Source of the DNA: Acanthaster planci
Lineage: Eukaryota; Echinodermata; Asteroidea; Valvatida; Acanthasteridae
Direction: 5' to 3'
Length of the DNA stretch: 64,000 nt
Assembly: GCF_001949145.1 (NCBI RefSeq)
Contig: NW_019091508.1
Location: forward strand, 457,716 to 521,715
Part shown: piece after piece, positions 1 to 12,100 of the stretch
How the letters are laid out: the number at the start of each line of letters is the position of its first letter
Position numbering within the stretch: the stretch's first letter is position 1
The notes under the pieces: generated by a model
The model's input: only the letters and a program-made list of their open reading frames with translations
The model's database searches: none
Told to the model about the DNA's origin: nothing
Program-made: the position numbers and the translations under genes

Positions 1-88
1 TTATACACGTCCGTGACTGCACCCTTGAATTTTTGTTCACAGCGCCCTCAACTGGCACTTTCCAACGTACATGTGCAGCTGCATAACG

Positions 89-190
89 ATGGGAGACAGT
101 AGAGTTCGGGAGGGAAATCGGCCGGAAAAAGTGCTTTTCACCATACCATCTGCAAAAGAAATCGCCAGGTTAGAGCATGGAAAATCGAAG
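89..190 (+). CDS. ERCC1: ERCC1 coding exon 1 (start codon)
   Basis: The start is the ATG at 89 (context ACGATGG). The exon encodes residues 1-34. The stretch [14 protein letters not shown] at 13-26 resembles the human N-terminal RKKFVIPLDEDEV. I chose the donor AAG|GTAATG after 190 because it ends in phase 0 and joins the next exon in frame. A nearer GT after 168 would shift the frame. Only 88 bases lie upstream, so the promoter is mostly outside the window. Confidence 0.8.
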
Positions 191-3100
191 GTAATGTTAG
201 AAAATTGTTAGGGCAAGCTGACCACGTGTACTAGGCCTATGTACATGTAGGTCTCCATGTATATACATGTAGCTACACTTTTGTAATGTACATGTACATT
301 GCAATGTACAGTATGTACATGCTTGGTACATGCAATGATGCATGGAGGGAGTTCCTTCTACATGTACCTTCATGCTCCATCCATGTGGCCTACACACATG
401 ACACAGGGTGTTGGTCACATTGCCCCATTTCCACTTTGCCCCTAACCACTTCGCCACTTCACTCCATTCCCACTTCGCTCCATTTCTAAATTCTAGTTAT
501 TTTTATGTTACTTGGCCCCATTTCCACTTCGTCCCAACGATTATCATTCAGGCCTGTGCCCTATTCTGTTCTTTAATAACAGAGGCATAGGGTAAGTGTG
601 GGTATACCCGAACGGTGGGAGAACCCGATCAGCCGTGATTTATTTTCATATAATAGGGCCTACAGACTGTGACGTGAATGAAATAAATAGAGTGTACATG
701 TAGGCCCTACTATATGAAAAAAAATCACGGCTGATCGGGTTCTCCCCCGATCGGGTATACCCACACTTACCCTACATGTAGGCCCAGGTGGAACAAATGA
801 AAACATCATCGTTAGAGCAATCAAATAACGCTGGGAGAATCCAACTTGCAAAGGCCAAATCAATGCTTTCGATTTCCTGACCGACCCTAATTTTTTGGCG
901 AGACCCTAACGTGGCAAGTTTGAAGAAACAAAGTTAATAAATACACTGGACAACAAAAGAAATTTGCCCCCTCTGTCAAAGGCCACACATTTGCACCTAC
1001 AAATTCACTCCAAAGAAATAAACAATTTTTGTACACAGGTATGCTGCAGTACCCCTTACTAGTCACATGCCCAAAAGCAAGTGATTATCTTTATAACAAA
1101 GATGAAATTGACATGCACAGCAACTTGGTCTTCTTTCTGAGTTCAAATTTTCCAAGAGTTATGACCATCTCATTAGACCTCGCAGACAAATCATATCTTG
1201 TCACGTGGTTTCAGGTAATGAAAACCTAATTACAGATGTTCATGTGCAAACTAAATCGTCACGCAGGCTATTTATCGCGACTGTTTATGCCCTGCGGTTA
1301 GACGCATTTGCCCCAAAATAATTCAACATTTATATAACTGCAGAGCCAAAGTGTTACCTCATTAAAACAGACTTCAGAAAGAGTACCGTATACGAACAAC
1401 ACTAATTTTAACTTAACATGTTACAACAGCCATCAGGAAATACATAAAAAAAAGGGAAATTTAGTAAAGAAAATTCCAAAGCAGTACTTAAAAAACACTT
1501 CACACAAGTCTTACAGGGGCATCAACTGTTGTCTGTTTATATGGAACTCTTTCCCAGGCTTCTATGGGATGCCCCCAACGACTTCATTTTCAGTTTGCCT
1601 GATATGAAGGAGGACTTTAGCTGATGAAAGTTACATGTATTTACGTTTTACCTTTTACTGTTTAGGTCTAAATTTCATAAAAATTGAAATTGTGAATTTT
1701 ACCAATGTGATTGATCTTGAAATGAAAAATAGTAGTCTTCCAAAATGATGTACTGATCTCTCCATCTCACCAACCGGTATTCTATGCAGAGATCATCAAA
1801 ACAACCTTTTAGCATGTTTAGTAGAAAGTTGTGTACTTAACATGTACATGTACATGTACCTCAATCGTTAAGGAAGATTTGTTATTTAATAAAACAATTT
1901 ACCTGTACATGTATCACGTCATTTTGGAAACTCGAAAAACTGTATACCAAGTAACTACATACATGTATATGTCCATTGTATGGAGTGAAACCACCCATCC
2001 TCTGATGCCCAAGGACATGTTCAGAAAGGAAATAGCAAAGAATTATGCTCACTAATTTTGAAATATGTTATGCTAAAAGTACAAATGCATGTACATGTAT
2101 TTATAAGCCTTTCCCCATGTTCCCCAACTGTTTGTGTATAAGAGCAATTATATACACTGTGAATTCCAGACTTCCAAGTTTTTCTCTGAGGTCTGTTCTT
2201 ACATGGGTATCCTGGAATTGAAGTGATGCAGATATGGGCGGGCGGAGGGAATTGTGAGACTATCAGATGTCAGCTATTAATAAACCAATCCATTAAGCCC
2301 CCTTCACCCCCACACATTATCAGACGTGCCAAAACACCCAGTTGCAAAATATAGCCCTCTGCTCCATTGACAGTAGGCTTGGTCATGATGGTGGATTTCT
2401 GCTTCTGTTTCTGTGCTGTACACAGTACCCTCATCAATGAGTTCGAGTGGAGTCAACAAACTGACAAAATTAAATTTTAAAAACAGCCTGTTGAACTAAC
2501 TTCTGTGACCATACATGGACATGTAGTTCCCTTATTTCACCACTTACATACATGTACTGTGAAAACCAGACTTGACAATACATGTTAGTGGGGAAATAAG
2601 AGACCTGGTGACTAAACGGTTGCAAACGTTAGATTTTCAGCATCCACAGCATCCAAGGCTGACTTAAGCCTTATATACATGTACATGTAGCTGAGAAGGC
2701 TATAAATTGTCCTGATATCTTCTGAAGAGACTCCGTTCTGGAATTGCTCTTGGGTAGAGGGAATACTGTACATGTACTTGACACGAGCCTCGTTGGAAGC
2801 AAGTCGCTTGAATGAATGTTGGCCACACAGCCTATGGGATTGGTCAGAACTGTAGCACCGGTACCTAGACTGGTCATTGTTGTTCGGTATGAAGCCATGT
2901 GATTCCTCATAAATCATGACGAGTCTGGCTTTGATAAATGTACATGGAGGTCTTTCCTGAAGTGTATCCCATTCCTGAGGTTGAGCCAACAAAGATGCAC
3001 TGGTCGCAGGGCTAATGTTTATAGCCATTATCAAAGCGTGCTGCTGTCCTTTGAGTTTGAAATCAAAACCTGTAACCAGCAGCATTTTCATTGAAGAAAC

Positions 3101-6100
3101 TTTAGCATTGACTTGATAAAGAACTGGATATTTTAGACCACTTTGACGATCCTTGACTTTACAGTACATGTACATTTCGTGCCAAGAAGTACATGTACAT
3201 GTATTGTGATATTAAGTTTGATTATGAAAATTAATCAAAATCACCATGGGCTCCTTGAATTGCATTTTGGTTTGCACACAATGTTGTTGTTTATCCTTTG
3301 ATAGAGAATGAATACTGGGTAGAATCATTTATTTAGTTATTCCGTTTCACATGCAGGTTAAGTCCTACTTCAGAAGCCACTTTGGGAACCGTCTTTCAGC
3401 TTCACAGTCCAGGGGCCAAGGACCCTCAACTGAGCAGACCAGCTCAAGAACAGTCCCTCCCTCAACAGAAAATCTGCCCAGTTCCAAAGCAGCATCTGCT
3501 GAAGCCAATACTACAGTCACAGGCTCTACCGGCTCAACGCCACATGGCAATATTGAAGTCAATGGCAGGACTGTCAGCGCGTCTGTTGATGGTGACCCCA
3601 AGGTCAACAGTTCATCTGCATCTGTAGGTATGGATCCAAGTACCTGCGGCATGCGCGGTGAGGCAGGCATGGCAGGTGGCAACATCGGCCGTGGTGCCAA
3701 AAGGAAAATAGGGTCCGCCTTTGCCGACAAGTTCTCCGCGTTGAGGGACGAGTCCGACTATGAGGAACCAATGGCCAAGAGGTGAGCACGGGGTCCATCC
3801 TTTAAACCTCCTGCCTCATAACTTGCTTTAGCTTCATGCTCTAAATGGATTTTTTTTGTGCCCACGGAAACTGAAGATCAATAAATGTCTGCTTCAGTAA
3901 TGTCACCAATTCCCGCAATTCAAATGAGGCAGTCAGTTTGGATCAGTCATTGACAGCTGACAAACACATCTGAAACCAGAATGAAATCTAATGAATTAAT
4001 GTGAGACATTAAAGATGAAGTTTGAGAAATGATTCTCTTTATAACTTGATCTACAGTCATTTGCAAAAGATCAAATCGCCTGGAATTTTACTGGTATTTC
4101 TGTCACTGGGCCTGCACTACATTGTCTTATTGGATGATTACTTCATGTTTTTGCAGTGTTGCATAACATGAGTGTAGTGCTATACCCATTTGAATGAAAT
4201 CTTTTGCGCAAACGGGTCTTGTACGACATTTTGTCTGTAGGGCAGCGTGGGTAAAAACATCCAGTGTACATGTAAGTGATCAGAAATAAAGGAGGGCACA
4301 CTAAGTACCATATTAGACTGTTAACATTTCAAATCATGGAAATGCAGTCAAATAGTAGCTACATGTATTTAACCAAGATACTAAGGTTACACATCAAAGA
4401 TAAACATAAGTTGCCACGATTGATTGATTTAAGTTGGTTTTTCTTTAGATTTAATGCATTTGATATTGGTGGTCCTAAACTTTTGCAAGTGACAGTACTT
4501 GAGGGATGCATGCTATTCTCTGCATGATTGGATCTCCAGAAGAATCTTTGCAACTAACTTCAGACAAGTTAAACCCTCCATTTGTGCCGACTGTTACATG
4601 TAACTGCATGGGGGCTTTGGAATGAATTTTCAAGTGATTGTCTTAAATTGAAACTAACAAACTCGTGGCCTCATTCAGAAGGGTAATGATGTGCATATAT
4701 ACAAAGCATGCCAATGAGCACTGACATGCACCCAAGCCAGCATCTCTCCCATTTTTTGGTCTATTCTATCTGCAGACCTGCTGTATCCACTGCAGTAGTT
4801 GCCGCACCCATCACGACAGCTGCTAAGGCACCGTCTGGAACGAACACCATTATAGTCAACACAAGACAGGTACGTACAGTATGTACTTGGTCACAGGGAA
4901 GTTTTAAGGAGTGACCGTGTCAAATTAAGAAGCCACTTGACCACTGGTTGCGATGGGGGGGGGAGGAGGCCAGTGGCCCACTCCCTCTAAACTGACTTTG
5001 TGGAGGGCATGTGCTTAGAGAATCCGTCTGATAATGGCTGATGCCTCGTCTCACAGCTGTCTCCCCACTTTCCGCGGCTGTTACCCTCAGCATTAAGACA
5101 TACATGCTAACTGCATGTACCTTAGAGACACCAAGATGTGGAATGTATTCTTCAGCATTCCAAAGGGATGCGTAAGTCTCGGAGTAAGTGTGGGGTTTTC
5201 AACATGGAGAATTCATCTCTCTTTTCATGAAGAGACAGACCTGTCTGTGTTGTGTAAAGTTCAACTTTTGATCTGCTATAAAACATGAAAAATTGTAGTG
5301 GCCAAATGTTTAGTTAAAATTCAGATATGTTACAAAATCTAAAATATGTTCATTTGTGAAAACTCACATGATAGGGAAACAGTATCAGCAATACCTTCCA
5401 AAGGGAGCCTTTTTATGTGCATAGTGAGCCTATTTTACAGCATGTTGATCAGGATGAATCATGCTTTGTTCCGTTTGCTAGGTCACTTACATGTACAACC
5501 AACACTGCCACACTGTAGGTTTCCAACCACACTCTTACTCATACTGTCATCAATTTCATATTTGCTTCTGTTGTGTGTCTTTATTCCCAGCGAGGCAATC
5601 CCATTCTCAAGCACATCCGGAATGTGCCCTGGGAGTATGGTGACATTGTCCCTGACTACGTCATGGGCAGAACTGCCTGTACGCTCTTTTTGAGGTGAGA
5701 TATTGCCAGAGTTAACCATTGATAGCTGCTGTGATATGCGATATGGAATTTTTCACACCAGTGGCAAATCTGAGGGTTCTGTGGAGTCCTAAAGTGTAAA
5801 AGCGAGGCATGTTACACATCACCACCATCAACAGCTCCTCAGTATTTAAACACAAAGTCACAAATTTATGAAGCAGTTGAGAGATACAAACTGAATCAAA
5901 GGTTTATTTTTTGATTGCTGTACAATGTAAGTTCTCCTGTCAGACGTACATGTACATGTGTGCGTACTGTACGCACCGGTAAGAGATTGCTGAGATATTA
6001 CATCCGTGTACATACAGTTTATAGAGGCTTTTCATGTGATGTAACAGGACTGGCAAAGGTACTGTACATGTATTTCAGGAAGCATACATGTACATGTACC

Positions 6101-9100
6101 ATGTCCATGGAAGCATTTGCATTTTCGAATCTGTGTATTTCTATTGCCGATTTTCATGTTTGCCAGAATGGTCAGAGACTTCGAAGGTGCATGCGTTTCT
6201 GCTCACATCCATGTAAATTGAATGCTGGCCATCAAAAGTCACATGACTGGCAATGCTCTATACAGTACATAGGCCATGAAAATAATCTTTACATACATGT
6301 ATGTATTGGTAGTTATCATGGTTATAGCATACTGTGAATGTTTCCCTTGCAGGACCTTGGTAGTGCATGGTAAGAAAGGAAAGTGAGATTTGCGTAATAG
6401 AGTTGTCATCTTGCAGCTCTAAACGTCAAGATTTCAGTGTACATGACATACATGTACAGTACATGTGGAATCTTGTTGGATTTGGTGTGCATGGTTAGGG
6501 TTAAATTTAACCCTAAAGTGGTCAAGGATTTTGGCATTTCCAGTGGGCATCCTTTTGTCCAAGGAAATGCTCCTGCACTTCTACAAGTTTGCTGCACTTC
6601 ACAATTCTGTTTTCAAATATCTCTGAGTTAACCCATGGATCGAGTGTACTTGTATTGTCATGGAAGACTATACTTTCGGTGATTTGCAATTACATGTACA
6701 TTGATTCGGGAGATAAAATTTGGTTTCGTTCTCTCAAATTCTGTTCTGCCCTTACAGCCTGAGGTATCACCATCTCAACCCAAACTACATCCATGACAGA
6801 CTGAAGGACCTGGGTCATCATTATGAACTGCGGGTGCTGTTGGTACAGGTCGATGTGGTGAGTCATGCATCCACTGCCATAAACTTACGCCTCTGCACTC
6901 CCTGTAGGATTATTTCCAAAAGTGTTATTCGTTTTTATCACTTTTTTTTAGATCTATGCGTGTTCTTACCTATCCAAAAATACATCTACATACCACGTAC
7001 CGATGCTTTGGTTGAAAAATTATAACAAGACCACATTTGAATTAGGCACTCCACACTCTGCACAGGCCAGAGGGCCAGTCCACAAGGAAATGGGTCCAAG
7101 TATAATGTACACCAGAAACTGGACAGAATTTTCTCCCAGAAAGTCCATTACTGTCACAGTGTGAGCAGTATAGAAGGAATGAGCCTTTTGCAAGTTAAAT
7201 TGTAATAATATCTGGTACACTGTGCTATCTTATTGCTCATAAACCTAACAATTTGAATTCCCCAGACTGAAGACACTGTTGCTATACCATGTGATCCGGG
7301 GTAAGCTTTTGCATTGCGACCACTGTCTCTGGAATGGACTGGTTCCTTTCCCTTCTTATCCATTGAAAAATGTGTATTGGTGCAAGGCGTCTCTTGTGTA
7401 ACCAAGCAAAAGCTTGCTCCGAATCATGAGGTGTAGCAACAGTGTCTTTAGTATAGAAAATTCAAATTGTTATGTTCACGTGAATTTAAAGAACTCAGTG
7501 TACCAGATTTTATTCAAATTTTACTTGCAAATGGCTTATTAAAGAAAGTGACTTGATGAACACAACAATGAAACTCCCCCAGTGCCGGCTTGTATCAGTG
7601 TGTGCGCATTGGACTATGAGCAAAATTTTGCTGCCGTAGATGAATTGGGGCGTGCAGAGCACCTCATCAAGTAGAACTTTCTTTTCCCCTTGTCTGTTCG
7701 TTGTCTGTTCAGAAAGATCCCCACCATTCAGTGAAGGAACTGGCTCGCATGGCCTTAATGGCAGACTGCACTCTCATTCTAGCGTGGAGGTACGTAAGTT
7801 TCGCAGCTGTCACATGTTTTACCTGAATTGAAGAATAATGTCACTTACATGTAGTGTAATTCAACAACCAGACCTAGGAGCCATTGTTGCGGTGGCACAA
7901 CACTTGTGGACAGGTGGTACACGCCTGTCACATGCCTCTATGACCAGTTGGCTTCTTTGCCAAATGCATGTGCCCATCAAGCTGAAGAATGTGCATGTGA
8001 GTGCTGTGCCATTGCAATTGTGGCGTCTTATGGGATTAGTCTATACTGAATCCCATTTAAACCTAACCCCTACATGTATTGGTACAGCCACTTGGGAGAT
8101 GGAGATCCACTCCCTAACATCTGACTTAAGGAATGGGTTTTCAGTGTTTCGTGATGCCGTGAAGGGAACCTTTTTGCCTTTTGCCAACAAAAACTGTATT
8201 ATTTCATTTCAAAATGCGTGCAACATTTTTTTTTTTCATGTTCTGGGCAATATCATGCAAGCTGCCTTCTTGTGACATCACAGGATTAACGTGCCTGTGA
8301 TAATGTCTTAACCACTTGTTGCCAGGTTCAATTAAAATGGTTTTGCACACATACAGGCGTTTTTCAAGATTTTCCGTTTTCAAAATTCTTCAAAAATTCA
8401 TTACTTTGTTTACTGGACTTTTACACCCACACGAATGACTGTCTAGTGGCTACTCTAATGTGACAGGCAACGTCTATTGATGCCCGAGTATTGCAGCCAG
8501 GCAAAAAGAGCCCAGATTGTGTGGTGTTACATAAGTTGTAGAGGATCAGGTCCTTAGCTTCACAGTTACATTGACTTAGCCAAATCTGCAGCTGTTCATT
8601 TTTGTTTTGTTCTTGTAGCTTGCAGTCAGAAAAAAATTCAATCTCGCATTGAGTTGAAGTATTTTGAAATGCTTTAAAATATGGTGCTTTGGAAAGTTTT
8701 CTAAATTTTATACCTTTTGTACTTCGACTCGTGACAAAACATATTTCTCATTTTCATTGGTACAAACTTCATGCACTTCCATGTAGTGGAAAATGTGGTG
8801 AAGTTTGAATCCCACAGTGAAAGTCTTAATCTCAGCAAGGGCATTTAGAAGGCATACGAAATTGCATTTGTGCCCATTCACTTGCAGGAAGAAGTTAATA
8901 AAGGCGAACATGTATGTATTTTGTGAATGGATATTGGAAAGGAGGGTAAAACGTATACATGTATGTGTACTTAACATTGTTTTGTTCTCTGTGGTTGAAT
9001 GCAGTGCTGAGGAGGCAGGCAGATACTTGGAAACTTACAAGTCCTATGAGAACAAATCGGCAGATGCCCTAAAGGAGAAGATTGAAACTGATTATCTGTC

Positions 9101-12100
9101 CAAGGTGACATCAAAATTAACTTTCCTACTCAAGGCTCCCTGGTCATGGAAAAATCCTGAAATTAGTTATCCTGGAAAGTCATAGAAATTTGAGAAAAAT
9201 AGGGTGTCCTGGAAACCTGATTCGAGAGGAAAACTAGTCATGAAAATCATGATCATGCAAGGGTTTGTTTTTTTTTTGATCGGCGAAATTTGATTAAATG
9301 GAACAAAACGTTTCCGGCCCATATCGATGTCAGTCTGTAGTATTGGCTGTTGCAGGTTTCTAGTTCATAATATCAAACAACTATTCTCTGCAACATGGTG
9401 TTAAATTTTAGTCCTGGGAAGTCCTGGAAATATCATGGAATGTGGTTTTCAGATTTTTCTTGGGGACTCCATTCCTGCTAAATTGTATCAACCTATCTTT
9501 TCCAATCAATGCCCTTTAGGGAATCTGCATGCTATATATGCTTGTTGCATCATGTGGGTACATGGAAATAACCTGTTCAGTATGAAGTTTCAAATCTCTG
9601 TAAAGGGGTTATGTATTGCTGGCATCTCCATGGTACCGGTCTCTTAGAGGCTGCTTTTGTTATAACAAGGAATACACAAATAGTTTACTCGAGCCCATCC
9701 CAGTGATACAGAACTCTTGCCCTCTCAGGACATGTCAATGCATAACCTCATTTCTTTCTTTCATGACGTAGGTGACAGATGTCCTCGGCACAGTAAAGTC
9801 GGTCAACAAGACGGACGCCGTCACACTGATTTCAACGTTTGGGGTAAGTTGTCGACTACGTCCTTAGGAAGTTTTTGCATTATGGGGCTGTCCGGTGGAG
9901 TGACCACTGGTCACCGACATGATATGACTGTTCCATGCCGTCAAAGTTCCTTTGTGGAGAAGTCTTCCATACAGGTATTTTTAATACTCTGGTCCAACCT
10001 ATCACAGCAGGTCAACCTCAACGCCACTTCCATAGGCTGCGCGTGTGTTCCTTTGCTAGCCCTTGGTAGTGTAGAATAAGAAAATGACGCGGACGTAAGG
10101 TTCAGAATGAATATAAAACGTAAAGGCAGTCGCACATGTATTTCAAAAACTGCACGCTTACGCCCACGTATTCTCTTAAGCCCACATATTCTCTTAAGCC
10201 CACGTATTCTATTACATGTCATGCATGTGTAAATCTGTGACTCGCGTAAACATACTGACTAAACTCCTAATTTGAATATCCCAAATAGTAGGATATTTAA
10301 ATCATACAATACCAGGGGTTAGACCACTCACAAGGCATGGTGGGAATCAATATGGCGTGGCAAGCCTCATACCCATGGGAACGAGGTTGGGTCAACCTAT
10401 ATGCACTACATGTTGTTTGTGAACTAGGGAAGGACCTGTCCCAGCTGTGGCCACACTGGCAGGACTGCTGAACCTACCGGTAGGAGAGCATCCTTTTTAT
10501 TAGTTGGGTATTCCGATTCCACAGGGACACGCACTACCACCCAGTCCCCTGCCTTGAAATACTAACAAGGAACTGACTGGAATTTGATACACAATTCAAG
10601 AAGCTGATTTCATTTGGATGTTCCCCCCTCCAGACGTTTGACAAGATCCTTGCAGCATCAAAGGAAGATCTCTATCTGTGCCCTGGGTTTGGACCTCAGA
10701 AAGTAAGCAACTCTATGAAGGAAAAAAATGTTTGCGATTCCTTTGTTGTTGATGTTACTGTAAGTTAAATTGGCATTGTCTGTTGTCAAGGCACTTTTAG
10801 AAAGACACCTTTCGCTATAAAGCCACTTACTGGCTTGAAAATCTTCTGAGTGTTTCAGAGATGCCAACATTTACAATTTAGATGTAATTTTTACAATTTT
10901 TTTTCACCAATTATGATTTCACAATCTCTATATCATATTTTATGATATTTTCAAATCGAGGGAATTTTATCAAAAACACATGTCTGGACTCCTGTTACTT
11001 CATGTTACATATACCATAAATATGTACTTTGGTATCAGTCTATAGGTTGTGCAAATTTAACATAGGTTGTGTACATGTAATCTTATCAATCTGTAGCAGT
11101 GTTGGAAATGGGCTTACAGAAAAAGCTACGGCTACTGACATTGGGTATTTCCAGCGCAGCGAAGACCTAGACAGCTATTGCTCTGCGCAAAGGATTCGAA
11201 TACAGCACTAGATTGTGCCTAACCTATCGCCTAACATAGCCCCTGGTTCCCGTGGGCAGTGCACCAGCAATGTATATTTAATTGTTGTATTGGAAACCAG
11301 CCAACCATCCTGTCAACTCGGCTCATGCGGGCATGTGATATGGATATGGAATACCGTACGTCATATGCCTGTTTACAATAGGTATTCCTACTGTTATCCA
11401 ACATTTATGTGTCATAAAACGTTAAAGTTTCCTGAGAAGGATGGAGAAATTCCACCTGAAATTTAAAGAGTGCAGCAAAAAGTGGAACTTCATTGTAAAA
11501 TCAGGTTGCACTGAAAAATTTGCATTCTGCAACATGTGTTGGTGCGACATTAACATTGCCCATGGCGGAGTCTAAGCACAGTGAAACAAAAAAACAGGTT
11601 GGCACAGTGCGCTGCTGACCTCTTTTCAATAGGGGCCAGATTAGCATGCAGCGGTGCTGTGTGGCTTATCGCTGCAGTGGTTGAGCGCGTTTGTCCTGGT
11701 GGTAATCCGCTCGCTTTAAGTGCCCCAAACCGTGGTATATTGTTTCAAAACAAGGCTGGATTGTCTCCACTATTGAGAGTGAAAATATGTCGGTAATGCC
11801 CAGCAGCCTGGCCTTTTGTTCCGAGTACAGTCTTTCGTTACAAGGCCCAGTTCCCTTTGTCCCATTACGGATTCCCCGGCTATGTGTATAAAGCCTACGT
11901 GCTCGAAAACAGGTCCCCCGGCAGCAAGTGGTTGACAGGTATGTATACACATGTACATGTATGCTAATTGTTCTGATACATGTAAATGTACATAAACATG
12001 TATAAGTTTTTGCCTGAGGTGCGTGGCTCATGGCAGATTACTCTTTTTCAAGTTGCAGTGTTGGCATCTTTGGAGATGTAAAGCAAGGGGAACATGTGTT

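Larger units (their letters stand above)
4870..6757 (+). other. ERCC1 introns 3 and 4 content
   Basis: Excluding exon 4 (5591-5694), these introns hold TACATG words around 5945-5960 and 6060-6100 and a perfect 22-bp palindrome at 6495-6516. No further exon is supported. Confidence 0.7.
6858..9004 (+). other. ERCC1 introns 5 and 6 content
   Basis: Excluding exon 6, intron 5 shows nothing recognisable. Intron 6 carries two dispersed-repeat copies, 7848-8056 and 8302-8545, described separately. Confidence 0.7.

Noticed and set aside
169-190. Donor AG|GTTAGA at 168-169 for ERCC1 exon 1
   Set aside because: It leaves phase 2, which puts exon 2 out of frame. The donor at 190 restores the frame.
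11590-12031. Overlapping 60-121 codon frames on both strands
   Set aside because: They fall in dispersed repeat C and are not conserved in the second copy at 36.5 kb.
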